DNA of 64,000 nt, from the NCBI RefSeq assembly GCF_020921035.1, contig NC_063156.1, positions 9,746,501-9,810,500 on the forward strand, written 5' to 3'. Below the pieces are notes generated by a model that searched no databases, had not been told where the DNA came from, and was given only the letters and a program-made list of their open reading frames with translations. How positions within the stretch are numbered: the first letter of the stretch is position 1; each line of letters starts with the position of its first letter. Below are positions 47,617 through 59,913 of the stretch, piece by piece. The translations under genes were made by a program, and so were the position numbers. Source of the stretch: Rhodamnia argentea (Eukaryota > Streptophyta > Magnoliopsida > Myrtales > Myrtaceae).

Positions 47617-50600
47617 ATGGCGGAGAACACGGAGGCATTGCTGAACAAGGGCGAGAGGGCTCGGTATCGGGAGGATTGTCCTGGGTGCAAGATTGATAGG
47701 CTCAAGGAGACGAACCGCGGCGTGCCCTACAAGCTTCTCTTCTATGTCTGGATCATCGTCCTCTGCGCAGGTCGCGATCGCTGCGCTTCTTTTGCTAAAA
47801 AGTACACGATAATAAGTGAGACGCAACGGAACGAAATCGAGTGTGCGTCTGACGTGACAGTGGGAGTTCGGATGCATTATTTTACTTGATTTGGTACCTG
47901 CCTATTTTGTCGGTTTTCGTCGTCGCTGGGCTTTAGAAAATGGGAGAGTGCGTACGAGAATGAGCGTCAATATGTGCGCGCTTTCACCCCGACAATGGAT
48001 GTCTTGTCCTGCCTGAAGAGTTGGTCTGCAGATCAATCGTGTCTAGGGGAGACGCTTTGACTCAGAGCGAACTGAAATGACTGATCTCTGTCCACAACAC
48101 TCACAGCTCACTGCTCACACTAGTGCAAAACTATCAGGAAAGCCTCGGACGAGGATGCTGACCTTTTTGTGGATGTTCAGGATAAAGTCTGGAGGCACTT
48201 GGCCCGGTCTTTGTCCTGTTCTGTTGCAGTAACTTGAGGAAAATCACTAGACACTAGGGTGTGGGGCGAATGTATATAAATGTCAGGAATGTAATTACAC
48301 TGGGTAGATTATGTTATGTGGACCATAAGTTGCACTGGGAAAATGCTGAAGGAAAAGATGGGGCGGAAATTAAATAAGCCACGGAGAAGAGCATTAGTTG
48401 GAATAGGAGGTCAACCGGAAGGCGAGGTTTTTGACTTTTTAGTTTGTCTGTTGGTGCAGAGGATTAGACAAGCGACCAAGCTTAATCTAAGACAAGTCTG
48501 CTTTTATATGCTTAAGCGCTGTTCAAGTAGTGTGAAACGGTTCGCAGTTATTGTTTCTTGCATTGTCGTGTGGCCCACAGAACTTATAGTGGTCATGGAT
48601 GTTTTATTTTCATACACTGCTGATGCATTTTCTTTTGATTCTTGCAGCTTTGCCTATATCGTCTCTTTTCCCTTTCCTGTATTTCATGGTACTGTAACTT
48701 TTGCTCTCTTAGCTTGCTGACGATTTTAAGTTGATAATATATGTTCCACTCTGAAAATCAATGTCTCGGCTTTTGAAAGTAGGTGTAACTTGCAGAAGTG
48801 AGAATGCATATGCATATTCTTCATTTAATCTCTTAGATTTCAGTTACTCGACTTTAATCTTGGATCTGTTTATGGAGATAAACATGCATGTTGAGGGATC
48901 CACATTTATATACGCGAACACAAAGTTTTCAATTTGAGCTTTTGCTTTCTCTTTGAGCCTACCTACGCTCATTTACTTCATTTTAATCTCTTATATTTCA
49001 GTGATTTGACTTTAGTCTTGTATATGCTTATGGGGATAGACATGCATGTTGAAGTAATCCACAATTAGATGCATGGGCACAAGGTTTTCAAGTCAAGCTT
49101 TTATTGAATCCCGCTTTCTCATTGAGCCTACCTAGGTTGTTCGCCCTTAGGTGGCATGAACAGCATTTCTGATGTGCTAATGATTAGCATTTTATATGTC
49201 GTTATTAATTAAAGTTGTGGTTGACTACATGTCAATGTTCTTCGCCCAGCCCCCAAGATCTGTAAGATTTTATTACTGTTGGTAGAGCAAGTTTCACTTT
49301 TTCAGTCCTTTTGACATGAAGAGCCTTGGTCTTTGGTTCATTGACGCATTTCCAAAATGAGATGAATACCAAGATTATTTCTTGATGATCTCTTCTGTAT
49401 GACTTTTGGCATCAGAAAGTTTTATATCTATGAGCTGGAGTGTTTGCACCAGATGCTATTTTAGTTGAAAATCTTCATTTTAGCTTTTAAGGCTTTACTG
49501 ATGTGGAGCTTGCTATTACACCTTCTCCAGATAAGGGACTTCAAAATAGCCAAGAGTGAAGAAGATATTGGCTTCTATGCAGGATATGTAGGTGAGTACT
49601 TGGCATTTACTTCCTGTCGATCTCTTATGCATTTCTTTGTGCAAATATTTTTCTTTAGTTAAAAATTTCGGTTTGTAGAATTCAAATCCATTTTATTTTG
49701 TCTCCCTGAAGGTTCTGCTTTTATGTTTGGAAGAGCTTTGACTTCTGTACTCTGGGGTATGATAGCAGATAGATATGGCCGAAAGCCCGTGATACTGTTT
49801 GGTACAATTGCTGTGTTAGTACTTCTAGACATCTGTTCTAATCTGTATAATTTCCCAGACACATGCTCGATGAATATTCTCATAATTTTGCGCTGTCTCT
49901 TGGTTTGGTCAATAATCAGGGTGGTTTTAAACACACTTTTTGGCCTCAGTACAAACTTCTGGATGGCAGTCTCCACAAGGTTTCTCCTGGGAAGTTTGTG
50001 TGGCATACTTGGCCCAATGAGGGTACGGTGTTCTTAACCCTTCATGTTAAACATAGCTAGACTCTTGAGTCCAACTGTGTTTTAGGTTATAGATTGTGTT
50101 TACATAGCTAATTTAGAATGTTGCTGTTGTTGCTGTCTTGAGATGGTCATGCAAAAAATGCTGTGAGGGCCACAGACCTCATTATGCTTGAGATACACCT
50201 CTTTTAGTGAGTGTTGTCACCTCTTGTGGCCATCCAATGCATAAGCTCTCACAATTCAACAATCCCTTTTATTTGTCACTGTGATACCAATAAACATTTG
50301 AAGAAGCCTGAGATCTCATAATGGGACACAAGGAGATTGTTTAAAGTAGGAAATATCAGTGTCAAGACCATTTGCATATATGTAAGACTGCTGGCTACCA
50401 TTTTGTCCTCATGAAACTAACTGTTCAATTGTGGCATCTTGTTTTAGAATCGGGACTTGTCATCAAGCCAACAGGCTCCCATGCCTTGTCTCAGCGCATG
50501 TTTAATTATCAGGTCTTTGTTGGTTATTCTCGGTCTGATGCTCATATGTGGGATAGTCCTTCTGAAACTACACTATTCACTTGGCTTGCTTAGTTTCCGC

Positions 50601-53600
50601 ACTGAATCTCTATTGTCTTCCTGAAAGCATGACGAGTTAAAGGTGTTTGGAGATGTCTATGGATTTATCTGTTGAATTATGGCGTAAGAAACTGCTATAG
50701 ACATTCACTTATTTTTTACTTTGCCAGGCATATGCTTCAGAAGTTTGTCGTAAAGAGTATCAAGCTTTGGCGATGTCAATTGTATGGAGGTTCCACACTC
50801 CTATTGTCTATGTAATAATACCTTCTTCAAGTGCGAGTGATGCAATCTGAATGAAGCATAACTTTGCAGATTAGCACATCATGGGGCATCGGATTGGTCA
50901 TTGGTCCGGCTATTGGGGGATATCTGGCCCAGGTACTGTTTCTTCTTAACTCGAATGGATCGTGAATGCGTGGTCAAAGCACATGACTGGCATAGGATTT
51001 CATGATTTAAAACTTGCAAATTGCGTTATCTGTATGTAATGACAATATCACCTGGAGTTTTTGCAATGGGAAAATAAACATCCTTTTAACATCTAGGAAA
51101 TTTGCACTTCCTGAACCCATCTGGCCTGATGATTTGATCGAATAAGGGATATCATCGACTCTAAACGATGTTTTTAAATCCAGACCCAATTGGTTGTTGA
51201 ACCAGGAAACAGACAATGGTCTGGTCCGGTTTAAATTGAGAACCAGAGGGGTCAAGAGCCAGTCAAACCTGTAGCTTGAAAAATTGAGCACAGGCGGCAA
51301 CAAGAGGGATTGAACCCTTGACCTCATGGATGTAGCAATAACTCCCAGCTCGTCTAATGGCTTCTATAATTATATAAATAAGATAATTTAGTTCTATGCT
51401 GGGAAAACTTGTCTACCCGGTGGTTGAACCGGTTGAATCACTTGACCTGCGACTCAGAAAGCCCGACCAGTTATTTGATCGGTCTGCGTTTAAAGACACT
51501 GATTCTAAATCTAAGTCGTGGTCAATCTGGTTGCTGTAACTTTCCTTGAAAGTAAATTAGTTACTGAAATCGCAATGTGATGTGATCCCTCTGGGCTAAA
51601 TGCAGCTTTTGAAATCTTTTAATTGTGCTAGAGGATTCATCTACTAACTAGACACTGGTTCGAGAGAAGCAAGTTTGGGAAAATGGGCTTGGAAGTTGTG
51701 ATGCTATCTGATGTTATCTGAAGCATAGGAATCCAGAGCAACTAACTAGTTTCCAAGTCTCATCACTATAACAAAAAGTGAAATTACTTGATGGAAACAA
51801 TCAACACTGAATCTGATTTACGACAAATTATCTCACTGGATCAAAGAACTACAGAAATATCAGTTAAGTGTATTCCCTGGATTTCACGGTTCATCTGGTT
51901 CTATACTTGTTGGCTTAGCACCTACCTGTGGTCCAAGTCAATTCACTTGAGAAGCCTCTATCGTGTCACCAGTCGTTTGGACTTAATATGATGCCTCAGT
52001 CATCTACATTCAGCTGGCCTAGGTAGCTAAGTTACTCCTTGACTCGATGCTTATTCTATAAATTGTGGTCCCTTTCTCATTGCTTATTTTTGCAGATTCT
52101 TTGACGTATCCACTGTTGTTTTTCAAATACTATTTTGCCTTTTCTTTCTTCATTTCACCTTTTTCTCTTCTTTTTTTATCTGTTCAATTTGAATCTCCCA
52201 CCCATTAGTACAATTTTCCAAGACATTGTTGAAAGATCCATCTCCATGATATTTATGAATTATTTTGCAGCCTGCAGAAAAATTTCCTAATGTATTTCCC
52301 GCAAAATCCGTTTTCAGGAGGTAAGTGATGGTTTGCCATTTCCACTTTCCTTAATAATTTGTTCTTTTACCACTTCAAGTTGCTGACTTCCTGAATGAAT
52401 GAAATGCAGGTTTCCATACCTTTTACCATGTCTCTTGATATCAGTTTTTTCTTTGGGGGTGATGGTTGTTGCTTGTTGGCTTCCGGTATGTTACTATATT
52501 AAACGTAAAGCCTTTCATTTGACCTATGCACACCCCTTAATTGCACATATCATGTGAATGTTGAAGAGAACAGTGCATAACTTTTGTCAATCATTTCATT
52601 GTTGCATGGCAATTTTCAGTATGTAGAAAGTAGCATGCAAAAAGATGCTAAATATACATGAAAGGGTTGGTGTACAAGAAACTTGGGAAGTATGGGGATT
52701 CTTTACTTCTCATATCACAGAACTAAAGAGTAGACTCAATGTTATGATCTCAATTTCTTCTGGGTGGTCAATAATTTGAAACATCTCTGAAACTTAAAAT
52801 TTTTATAGGGAGCAAATAGTTCATTTGAATCTGCTCGAGTTTCTGCTCTTTTTGTACTAAATAGTTTAGGTACTATCCTTCATTCTATCATGTGCAAATG
52901 GCAACATTATTATGGTGCACCATTCTAGTTACATTTGGTTCAAACAAGTGACTCAGAACTCTAAAATTTTCCCAGGAAACCCTTCATATGCATGGTGAAA
53001 ACAGCAAAGAATATGATATACCATACGAGGCACTAGAGGCAGAGGAAAATAAGACTTCGAAGGAAGAACTACAACGAAATGAGGGAAGTCGTCATACATC
53101 TTGGAGCCTTCTCAGAAATTGGCCATTAATCTCATCCATAATTGTCTATTGTGTTTTCCAGCTTCATGACATGGCATATACAGAGGTACTCATTTGAAAT
53201 TGTTGTTACTTATGCTGTTTGCAATTAAGTCTTTGTGTACTTTAATAGGTCCCAACACTGGTGCTAAGTACCACGATGTGCCATTGGTGATGCTTGTTAT
53301 TTTATTAACTAACTGTTTACCTATGGGCATAAATTTCTGAGCTGGAAAGCTGGAAGATTGCCGCTGGCACGTGTCCAGAAAAATCGACTTGTCTGGTCAA
53401 TTATCTCTGGTGCAAAGAGCCATTGCGCTTTTGACAATCTGTCATCTTGAACATTGTTCTTTGATAATAGTCATACTTGGTCATTCATAATGTTTGCTTA
53501 TTGATATATTCTTTGTTAACCACCTACTTCAGATTTTTTCACTATGGGCTATCAGTCCTTGGAAGTTTGGCGGATTGAACTATTCAACAGCAGATGTCGG

Positions 53601-56600
53601 TGAAGTTCTTGCTCTTTCGGGTAAAAAGGAAGATATTTATATGAAAGTAGTTATTTGATCATGTGAGATATCGTCTAACAATTCCACTTTGTGCAGAGGA
53701 GCATCCTATTTAACATTCAGTCAGAAGATCCCTTTTATAAATCTAGTTGGAATTTTGATCGTCAATTTGAGTCATGATCTCAAGATAGTCCAACACAAGT
53801 ATTCTTTGATTAAGCTGTCTGAGTTGTACACCCTTGGATGAGATAAGTTAGGACCTGACCTGCGCAATCCTGTCAATCCTGCATTTTGGGTACATTATTG
53901 ACATGTGGGCTGATAGACTCATTTGTTTGATCTAGGCATAGCTGGGGGCCTTGTACCGCATTTGAAGTGTGATTGTTACAGTCTTAGGGTAACTAGTAGG
54001 GTTGTTGTATAGTAGTTGGATCATTTTGGGAAGGTCAGCTCGGTATACACGTTGCTAGCCCTAACTGTTGCATCTTTCTAATTTCATATTCATATGAAGT
54101 CGAGACCTTCTATATGGCAATGAGATCAGTGTTTACTTTGGGATGAAACTTGTTACTGTCTGTTCCTTCGCATCTATTCAACATTTGCACGCATAGGTGC
54201 GCAATTTATGTAGCCCGACTCGATTCTGGATATGATCTAATTTTTGTCCATTCTTTGGGTAAACATTAGGTTTTGGGCTCTTATTATTCCAGCTATGTCT
54301 GTACCCACAAGTGGAAAGGATTTGTGGCCCAATTGTAATTTCACGAGTTGGAGCAGTATGCTTTCTTCCCACTTTCCAACTTTTTTTTACCAAAAATGGT
54401 GTACTACATTTGTCTCCTATTTATTGTTCTTACGTTGATATTTTTTTGTTATATAAAAGGTGTTGAGCATAATTCTGCTGTCAAGTTACCCCTTTCTAGC
54501 AAAACTGACTGGCATTATTCTCACTATACTGGTGGATTCAGCATCTATTTTGAAGAATGTGCTTGCTGTAAGTTCAACATGCTGTCAAACTTCCTTGATG
54601 CAACTGTTGTGGGTGCACATGAGCCAGTGCGTGTCTGTCTGTTTGTGTTGGTATTTGAGAGTGTGTGTGGATTTTTGAGGGGTGGGGCAGAGAGAGAGGA
54701 GCTCCAGTAATAAAAAATCTATAGAGATAACATTATCTACTTTGTTAGTACAAGGAACATGAGCGGTTAATTGCACAAGAACGATAATTTAAAGGATAGA
54801 AGGAAGATGACTAGGTTTTCAGGAAGTAATCTGTACTCTAGATTTGTGTCGATTGACAAATTCTGCAGCGTTGTAGGATATGATGCTATTATAGTTTCTC
54901 CATACTAGAAGTTTGATATGATGCTATTATTGTTTCTCCATCCTAGAAGTTTGGCTTAAAATGACAAATAAAAGCGGTTTGGTCATTTATTGTTACTTAA
55001 CTTAGGTAGTGGATAAGTATGAGTAATAGTCGTCATTTATTCTTCCTTTGAATTTGTATTGTGTTCGGTGTTTGTGAAAAAGAGTTTTATCCTCTTTCTT
55101 GCTATGCCTCGCTTATTTGGCATTTGTTGTGCAAATTAGGTATCCATAACTACGGGCTTATTCCTCCTTCAGAACAGAGCTGTGGTAAAATTCTTCTTTT
55201 TTACTGCTTATTTATTGGCATGCCCAATGTCAATATGTCTGATCTTGAAATAATCCTGAATTAAAATGGTTAGACCCAGGAGCAGAGAGGAGCTGCAAAT
55301 GGTATCTCTCTGTCTGCAATGTCTCTTTTCAAAGCAATGGGTCCAGCAGCAGGAGGTTTGATGTAAGAAGTTTCATTAATATAAGCTCCTTGAACCCCTT
55401 GTTTATGATGCTTGGCATTCCAATTACTCCTAAGCCTATATAAAAATTCAATTTGTGGGAGGAATGTCAACAGGCTGACAGTGGCAAGTAGATTTTCCTG
55501 AATAGAATGGCCTTATAGTCTTTTCGTTTGAAGTATCTGTACTTCCTGTTATTCGTGCATAAGATTTCTGATAATGAACGGAAGGATTGGAGAGAACACT
55601 ATTTGTGCATTGGAAACCAGTAATGCAGGCTACATTTTCTTGTGACTGGTCAATTGTCTTCGTCATAGGGAAAGAGATTCACATTTCAAGGTGGTTTATA
55701 TGTGGAAAGTTAAAATATTCAGGATGCTTTATGGAATATCTGCAAATCAAATTGTCAATTGGGGTCCAATTGATTGTCTATTCAGGCGTAGGCAAGTATT
55801 TTGTGTTCTTCAGGATGGAATCTGTATTGAGGCAGTGTGACTGAGATTTGATCTTCTGAATTTTCTGCTGGATTCATGCCATCTTTTTGTTATAACATCG
55901 ATGATTGGTAAAGTTATAAGAGCTCTGCTACTAATTTCTTGCATCAGACGTCCAGCCATTATTTAAAGAATAACAACTTTGACTTTTTGTCGTTGCGCTG
56001 CATATGATAACGACTTTGCTGAAATATTCTTTTGATGGATATAGGGATTCGTAGTAATGATACTTAGGAACCGATCAAATAATGATAGATTATTATTATT
56101 CACCATCTATTTTAATTGTTCAACTCTTTGACAACATGATTTTTCCATCATTTGGTGGTGGATCCGTGAATGGGCTGAATGGATGCATTCCGTGGCTCTG
56201 TGAAGTTTAGCCTCTTTGAGATCACTAACAAACTGAAGCAGCTAAAGATAGGGTAATGTGACAAGTTTTATTTTCTGACTTTTAATGCTTTTCTGTAACT
56301 GCAGCTTCTCTTGGGCACAAAAGCGTCAAAATGCTTCTTTTTTGCCTGGTAAAGACCACTCTTTATACCTTGCAAATATCTGGAAATTTTTGTCTAACAA
56401 TAGCTAAGAAGCGAACCTCTGCATCTGTCCATTTGCAAGGTTTCCGTGTGCCAATTGGCTGCTGAATATATCTAAAGACAATTTGACAAGTATAGTCGCG
56501 TTAAACTACTTTGGAGCTTATAGATATCAATGTTGTCATTTCCTTAGTCCTCAGTATTCTGTGGTTAAAGCATTAAAGGATATTTTTGGTTCGTTGATCA

Positions 56601-57123
56601 GGACTGTATAAAAAGTTCACGATTTAAGTCAGCAGCAGCCTTCCTTTATTGAATGGTGGAACTGTGGAAGATTTGAAGTCCCTGTACTAGTTTTATACAC
56701 ACAATAAATCTCAGTTTACTGGTTTTGACGAAATCGGATGAGTGAACCTTTTCCATCGTGCCTCACTACCCTGAAGCACTAAAGACTTTTCACAACTCTG
56801 GTTTCTGCACAATCTGGTCGTCTTGCATACAGAAACATGCACACGTGGCAATACTCGCATCAAATACTTATCGTAGCCTTTGCATATCAGTATAGCCTTG
56901 CATGCCCCTCCCTTTCTTAGCATTATTTGATTCTCTTCTTTGTATTCTTCTATCAATTGAAGTTGAACTTATGCTCTCAAAGTTCACATCATGGAATGAA
57001 AGCTGAAATCTATGGCTTTGTTGGGATGCAGGTACTCACATGGTTTTCTTCCTCCTGAACGTTGTCGAGGCATTGGGATTGCTGATGACCTTCAAACCTT
57101 TTCTGGCTCAGCCAAATGACTAG
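47617..57123 (+). CDS. ZIFL1: ZIFL-type major facilitator (zinc-induced facilitator-like) transporter
   Basis: This proton-coupled MFS transporter's plant relatives move zinc-nicotianamine, potassium or phytosiderophore-like chelators across tonoplast or plasma membrane. Seventeen exons, all GT-AG and in frame, give 488 residues: 47617-47770, 48648-48688, 49531-49591, 49712-49814, 49920-50022, 50728-50781, 50870-50932, 52271-52320, 52410-52485, 52976-53185, 53533-53620, 54270-54355, 54460-54567, 55140-55184, 55274-55362, 56305-56348 and 57032-57123. The family N-terminal Cys motif CPGCK is at 21-25, the MFS loop signature [12 protein letters not shown] at about 100-111, and the [20 protein letters not shown] signature at 193-212. 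A charged cytosolic loop begins at 236 ([14 protein letters not shown]...). Later exons give [23 protein letters not shown] and TFKPFLAQP. No break was found. The ZIFL1 symbol denotes closest type. Confidence 0.95.
48819..49135. repeat. Tandem duplication of about 158 bp in ZIFL intron 2
   Basis: Copies 48819-48976 and 48977-49135 share 'catttaatctcttagatttc', 'gacatgcatgttga', 'cacaaagttttcaa' and 'ttgagcctacctac' in the same order, with about one change every several bases. Confidence 0.85.
51165..51500. mobile_element. hAT-like MITE in ZIFL intron 7
   Basis: This 336-bp element has ends 'acgatgtttttaaatcc' and 'gcgtttaaagacact' (inverted: agtgtctttaaacgc). It is flanked by GACTCTAA (51157-51164) and GATTCTAA (51501-51508), a 7 of 8 target duplication. 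It carries Pro/Gly-codon-like CCGGT text such as 'gaaccggttgaatcact' but no ORF. Confidence 0.72.
54877..54955. repeat. Short tandem duplication of 38 bp
   Basis: 'gatatgatgctattatagtt' followed by 'tctccatactagaagttt' is repeated at once with three substitutions, within ZIFL intron 13. Confidence 0.85.
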
Positions 57124-57499
57124 CACTCTTTGGCGATACTGTGTTCCATTGCAGGCGTCATGCACTGCAAAAGAGAGATACTATACCGTAATAGATCAGT
57201 ATCCTGCAAAGTCTGACCTTTGCCTCTGTAATGCAGCGTCACGGTATGAGCTCTTTTTTGCTCCGTGATGCATAAATACAACCAAGACGTATAACTGCAG
57301 TGTATTCGCTGTTTGCAACATTGATTCATTCATGTGAAAGCAAGCAGAATGGCAGCTCATGTATCTGAGTATCTTTATTGTCCTCACGATTTTATGTATG
57401 TTCTTGCGGGCAGTGGTAACTTTTTGCTTTGCTGCCTTGGTTCATAAGTAGGCCAATGCCTCCTCCATGGTTGATATGCAAGCGGAAGCTGCTAAGACT
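57124..57499. other. 3'UTR and flank of the ZIFL gene
   Basis: No second gene is visible. Short minus-strand ORFs here overlap each other without domains. Confidence 0.5.
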
Positions 57500-57840
57500 C
57501 GAGAGTTTTAGCAGCCGTCAGGCCTTCAATCTTTTTCTTTTCCGTCATGTTTGTGCTGGATGGTGAACATTCCGTTCTCCAAGAAACTGCATTCTTTATT
57601 GTTCGTATCACCAGCACAAGACTTTGGGAGTCCACTGCAATAGAGAGGCTAATCAGGTAGCCGATTGGGTTGCTAAAATGCATAGGGTTAACTGTATTTC
57701 GGCCATTTGGACCTTATCCCCTCCCCAACCCCTTTGGGAGCTTCTTTGTGTCAATGCCCCTTGTCTGGGCCTTTTATGTAAGATTTTTTAATAGCCAGTA
57801 ATGCAAGTTCGATTTCCCGACCAAAAAAAAAAAAAAAAAA
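57500..57840 (+). mobile_element. 5'-truncated LINE 3' end with poly-A tail
   Basis: Around 57625-57690 one frame reads HCNREANQVADWVAKMHR, the C-terminal signature of the RNase H-like domain found at the end of plant L1 elements. It is followed by a short 3'UTR and a run of 18-19 A residues (57822-57840). Frame changes upstream show decay. The target duplication was not resolved. Confidence 0.7.
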
Positions 57841-58630
57841 ACCCCAGCATATAGTAGGGTGGATAGGAATCAGAAAATACCGTGAATTTGGGGTAACTTT
57901 GAGTTATGATTTTTCTTCTCTCGAGAGGTATTCATTATTTGGCACTTGCTTTGCACGAGGTTATGAATTTGATTCATGTTGTGAGAGAACCTTTGTACTA
58001 TTCACGTTGTGTTGCCTAGTGATTTTTTGACAACTAGCGATAATGTTGCGGCCACTCCGCAATCGTTATGAAGTAGCAATGATTAGGGGGTAAGCAAATT
58101 CAAGATAATGTTGCCGTCACATTACGAGCGTTCCAAGTCCAGAACTCATCCCTTCACTATCAGTTTTCCATTTTGAAACTTAAAACCTACTCTGGAGACC
58201 CGACCTTATCGGTACAATTTCAGTCTATGGTCTATATGAGAAACCAATCAATTACTTTTTATCTTGTTTCATTTTTGTTTTATTCCTTGGAATGACAAAT
58301 TTGGGTAAAACATCTACTATTTACGAGAGGTGGAGGCCACAAAGGTAAGAATGCAAGATGCAAAGTAAAGCTTAAAGGAGAAAATTAGGGCTTTTTTGGT
58401 CTGGTTTCGAACCCCGAATCAAGAATTGTGTCAATAATAGCGGGTTCCAAAAACATAGAGTCGGGAACTGAACTAGAATGGGCCTGGTAGGGTCAGTTTT
58501 CGATTCGATTGCAACATCTATCCTTGATTGGTACTCACCCTAATTTTGATGCAATCCAATTAGCCTAAAAAGCTTTTTAGAAAAGCTTAGAGAGAGTCGT
58601 CCAGGCTGATTTTACCTCTCCATCCTTTCA
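57841..58630. other. Intergenic with one transposon fragment
   Basis: Positions 58390-58560 ('gcgggttccaaaaac', 'gggtcagttttcgattcg', 'ggtactcaccct') resemble one end of the hAT-like type seen at 13605-14107. No gene. Confidence 0.45.
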
Positions 58631-58638
58631 CATTTGAG

Positions 58639-59397
58639 CAGAGGTATCAATATGCGTTCCAAACTCATATTTGACCCACCTTTCAAGAAAATGGATTGCT
58701 ACTGAGTTGGCACAATTATCAGATGAGTTGCTGATGGATTAAGCTAATTTGTGGGTTGTAAATGGGTTTGCCTTTAAATCTATTCACAACCAATTTAACT
58801 AGAGAAGCCCAATCCATTTATTAGTTTATATATGTTTTATTTTTTTTTTTCATTTTTATTATTTTTAATAAGTAAAATAAAGAAAAAAATTAAATTAAAA
58901 ATGTGTGTATGTATATATATATATATATAGTGTTGTCGCCGATCGTCGCTTGCCGCCGTCAACCCCCGACTACATTTGCCATCGACCTCGTTCGCAAACG
59001 CCATCGACTATCGCCCGCCGCTATCATCGACCATGGCCGGAGAAAAAAGGAAAATAATATAAAAAGTACTTTTCAAAAAAATAAAAATAAAAACTTAGAT
59101 ATGAAATAATTTTTTATTAATTAAAAATTAAAAAAATCCATTAATTTTGTATTTCATGAAAGTGTTTTAGCAATACATTTTTCTTAAAAATTATAAAAAT
59201 AAATAAATATTTCATGATTTGGTTAAATATAGAAGTGTTTAGTAATATGAATCGGGTATAAGTTGGGTTGGGTTGGGTACGGATCCAACAATTTGCATTA
59301 CGCATAAATGGGTTATAAACGGGTTAATGGGTCAATTTGGGTCGTACTATTTATAACCCGATCAAAATCGAGACGTTCCACCCATTTGACAAGTCTA
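58639..59397. mobile_element. Non-autonomous hAT element with perfect 8-bp target duplication
   Basis: The element is 759 bp. The left end 'cagaggtatcaatatgcgtt' and right end 'acccatttgacaagtcta' are inverted, matching the hAT consensus CAGGGGTGTCAA. It is flanked by CATTTGAG on both sides (58631-58638 and 59398-59405), the expected 8-bp duplication. The interior has poly-T/poly-A shoulders, an (AT)n run (58912-58929) and a GC-rich core (58930-59040), without a transposase. Confidence 0.88.
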
Positions 59398-59436
59398 CAT
59401 TTGAGAGAAATGGTGGCTTGATCTATTAGATTAGTT

Positions 59437-59740
59437 AAATTAAGGGACAATAACATTAACGATTTCTAAATTTTTATCCAATGTGCAATTCGATTTCTAA
59501 ACTTTTAATTTTACTCAATATGGTTATTGAACTTTAGTCCAATGTCAATGTGATCCCTAAATTTTGATATATATATTTAATGTAATTCTTGTATTATATG
59601 AAAATATCCAATATTGTCGGTCCATGAATCATATTAAATAAAATAAAAGTTCAGGTACAGACATTTTATATTGAGTTGAAGATTGAAATCGCACCGCATA
59701 TAAGGCCAAAATTTATTAACTACTTGTGTCATTTTCGCTT
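59437..59740. repeat. Dispersed repeat, 'caatgtgcaat' family, copy B
   Basis: The left 'agggacaataacattaacga' and right 'gttaataaattttggcc' (inverted) ends form a loose terminal inverted repeat. The interior repeats 'ccaatgtgcaattcg', 'cccaaattttga'-type phrases as in 46038-46445. Confidence 0.6.
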
Positions 59741-59913
59741 AAAATATTACCAAAAGTCCAAATAGTGGAGACCTAAAGAAGTCCGCCGAAAGTCGAAACA
59801 GCCGCTCGTTCTTCTTCCTCTGCTCGCAGCCTGGCACCGGTCACTGAACCCCGCTTACTAAAACCGAGCGCGTCCATGTCGCCGCGAGATTGAGCGCGTT
59901 TTAGAGGCCGTCG

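Noticed and set aside
47146-47877. Dense ORFs on both strands upstream of the ZIFL start.
   Set aside because: High GC in the promoter and 5'UTR lengthens random frames; none continues the transporter or matches a family.
53621-54459. Apparent loss of the exon for the eighth membrane segment of the ZIFL transporter.
   Set aside because: Closer reading found it at 54270-54355, encoding [20 protein letters not shown] in frame with good splice sites, so the gene is intact.
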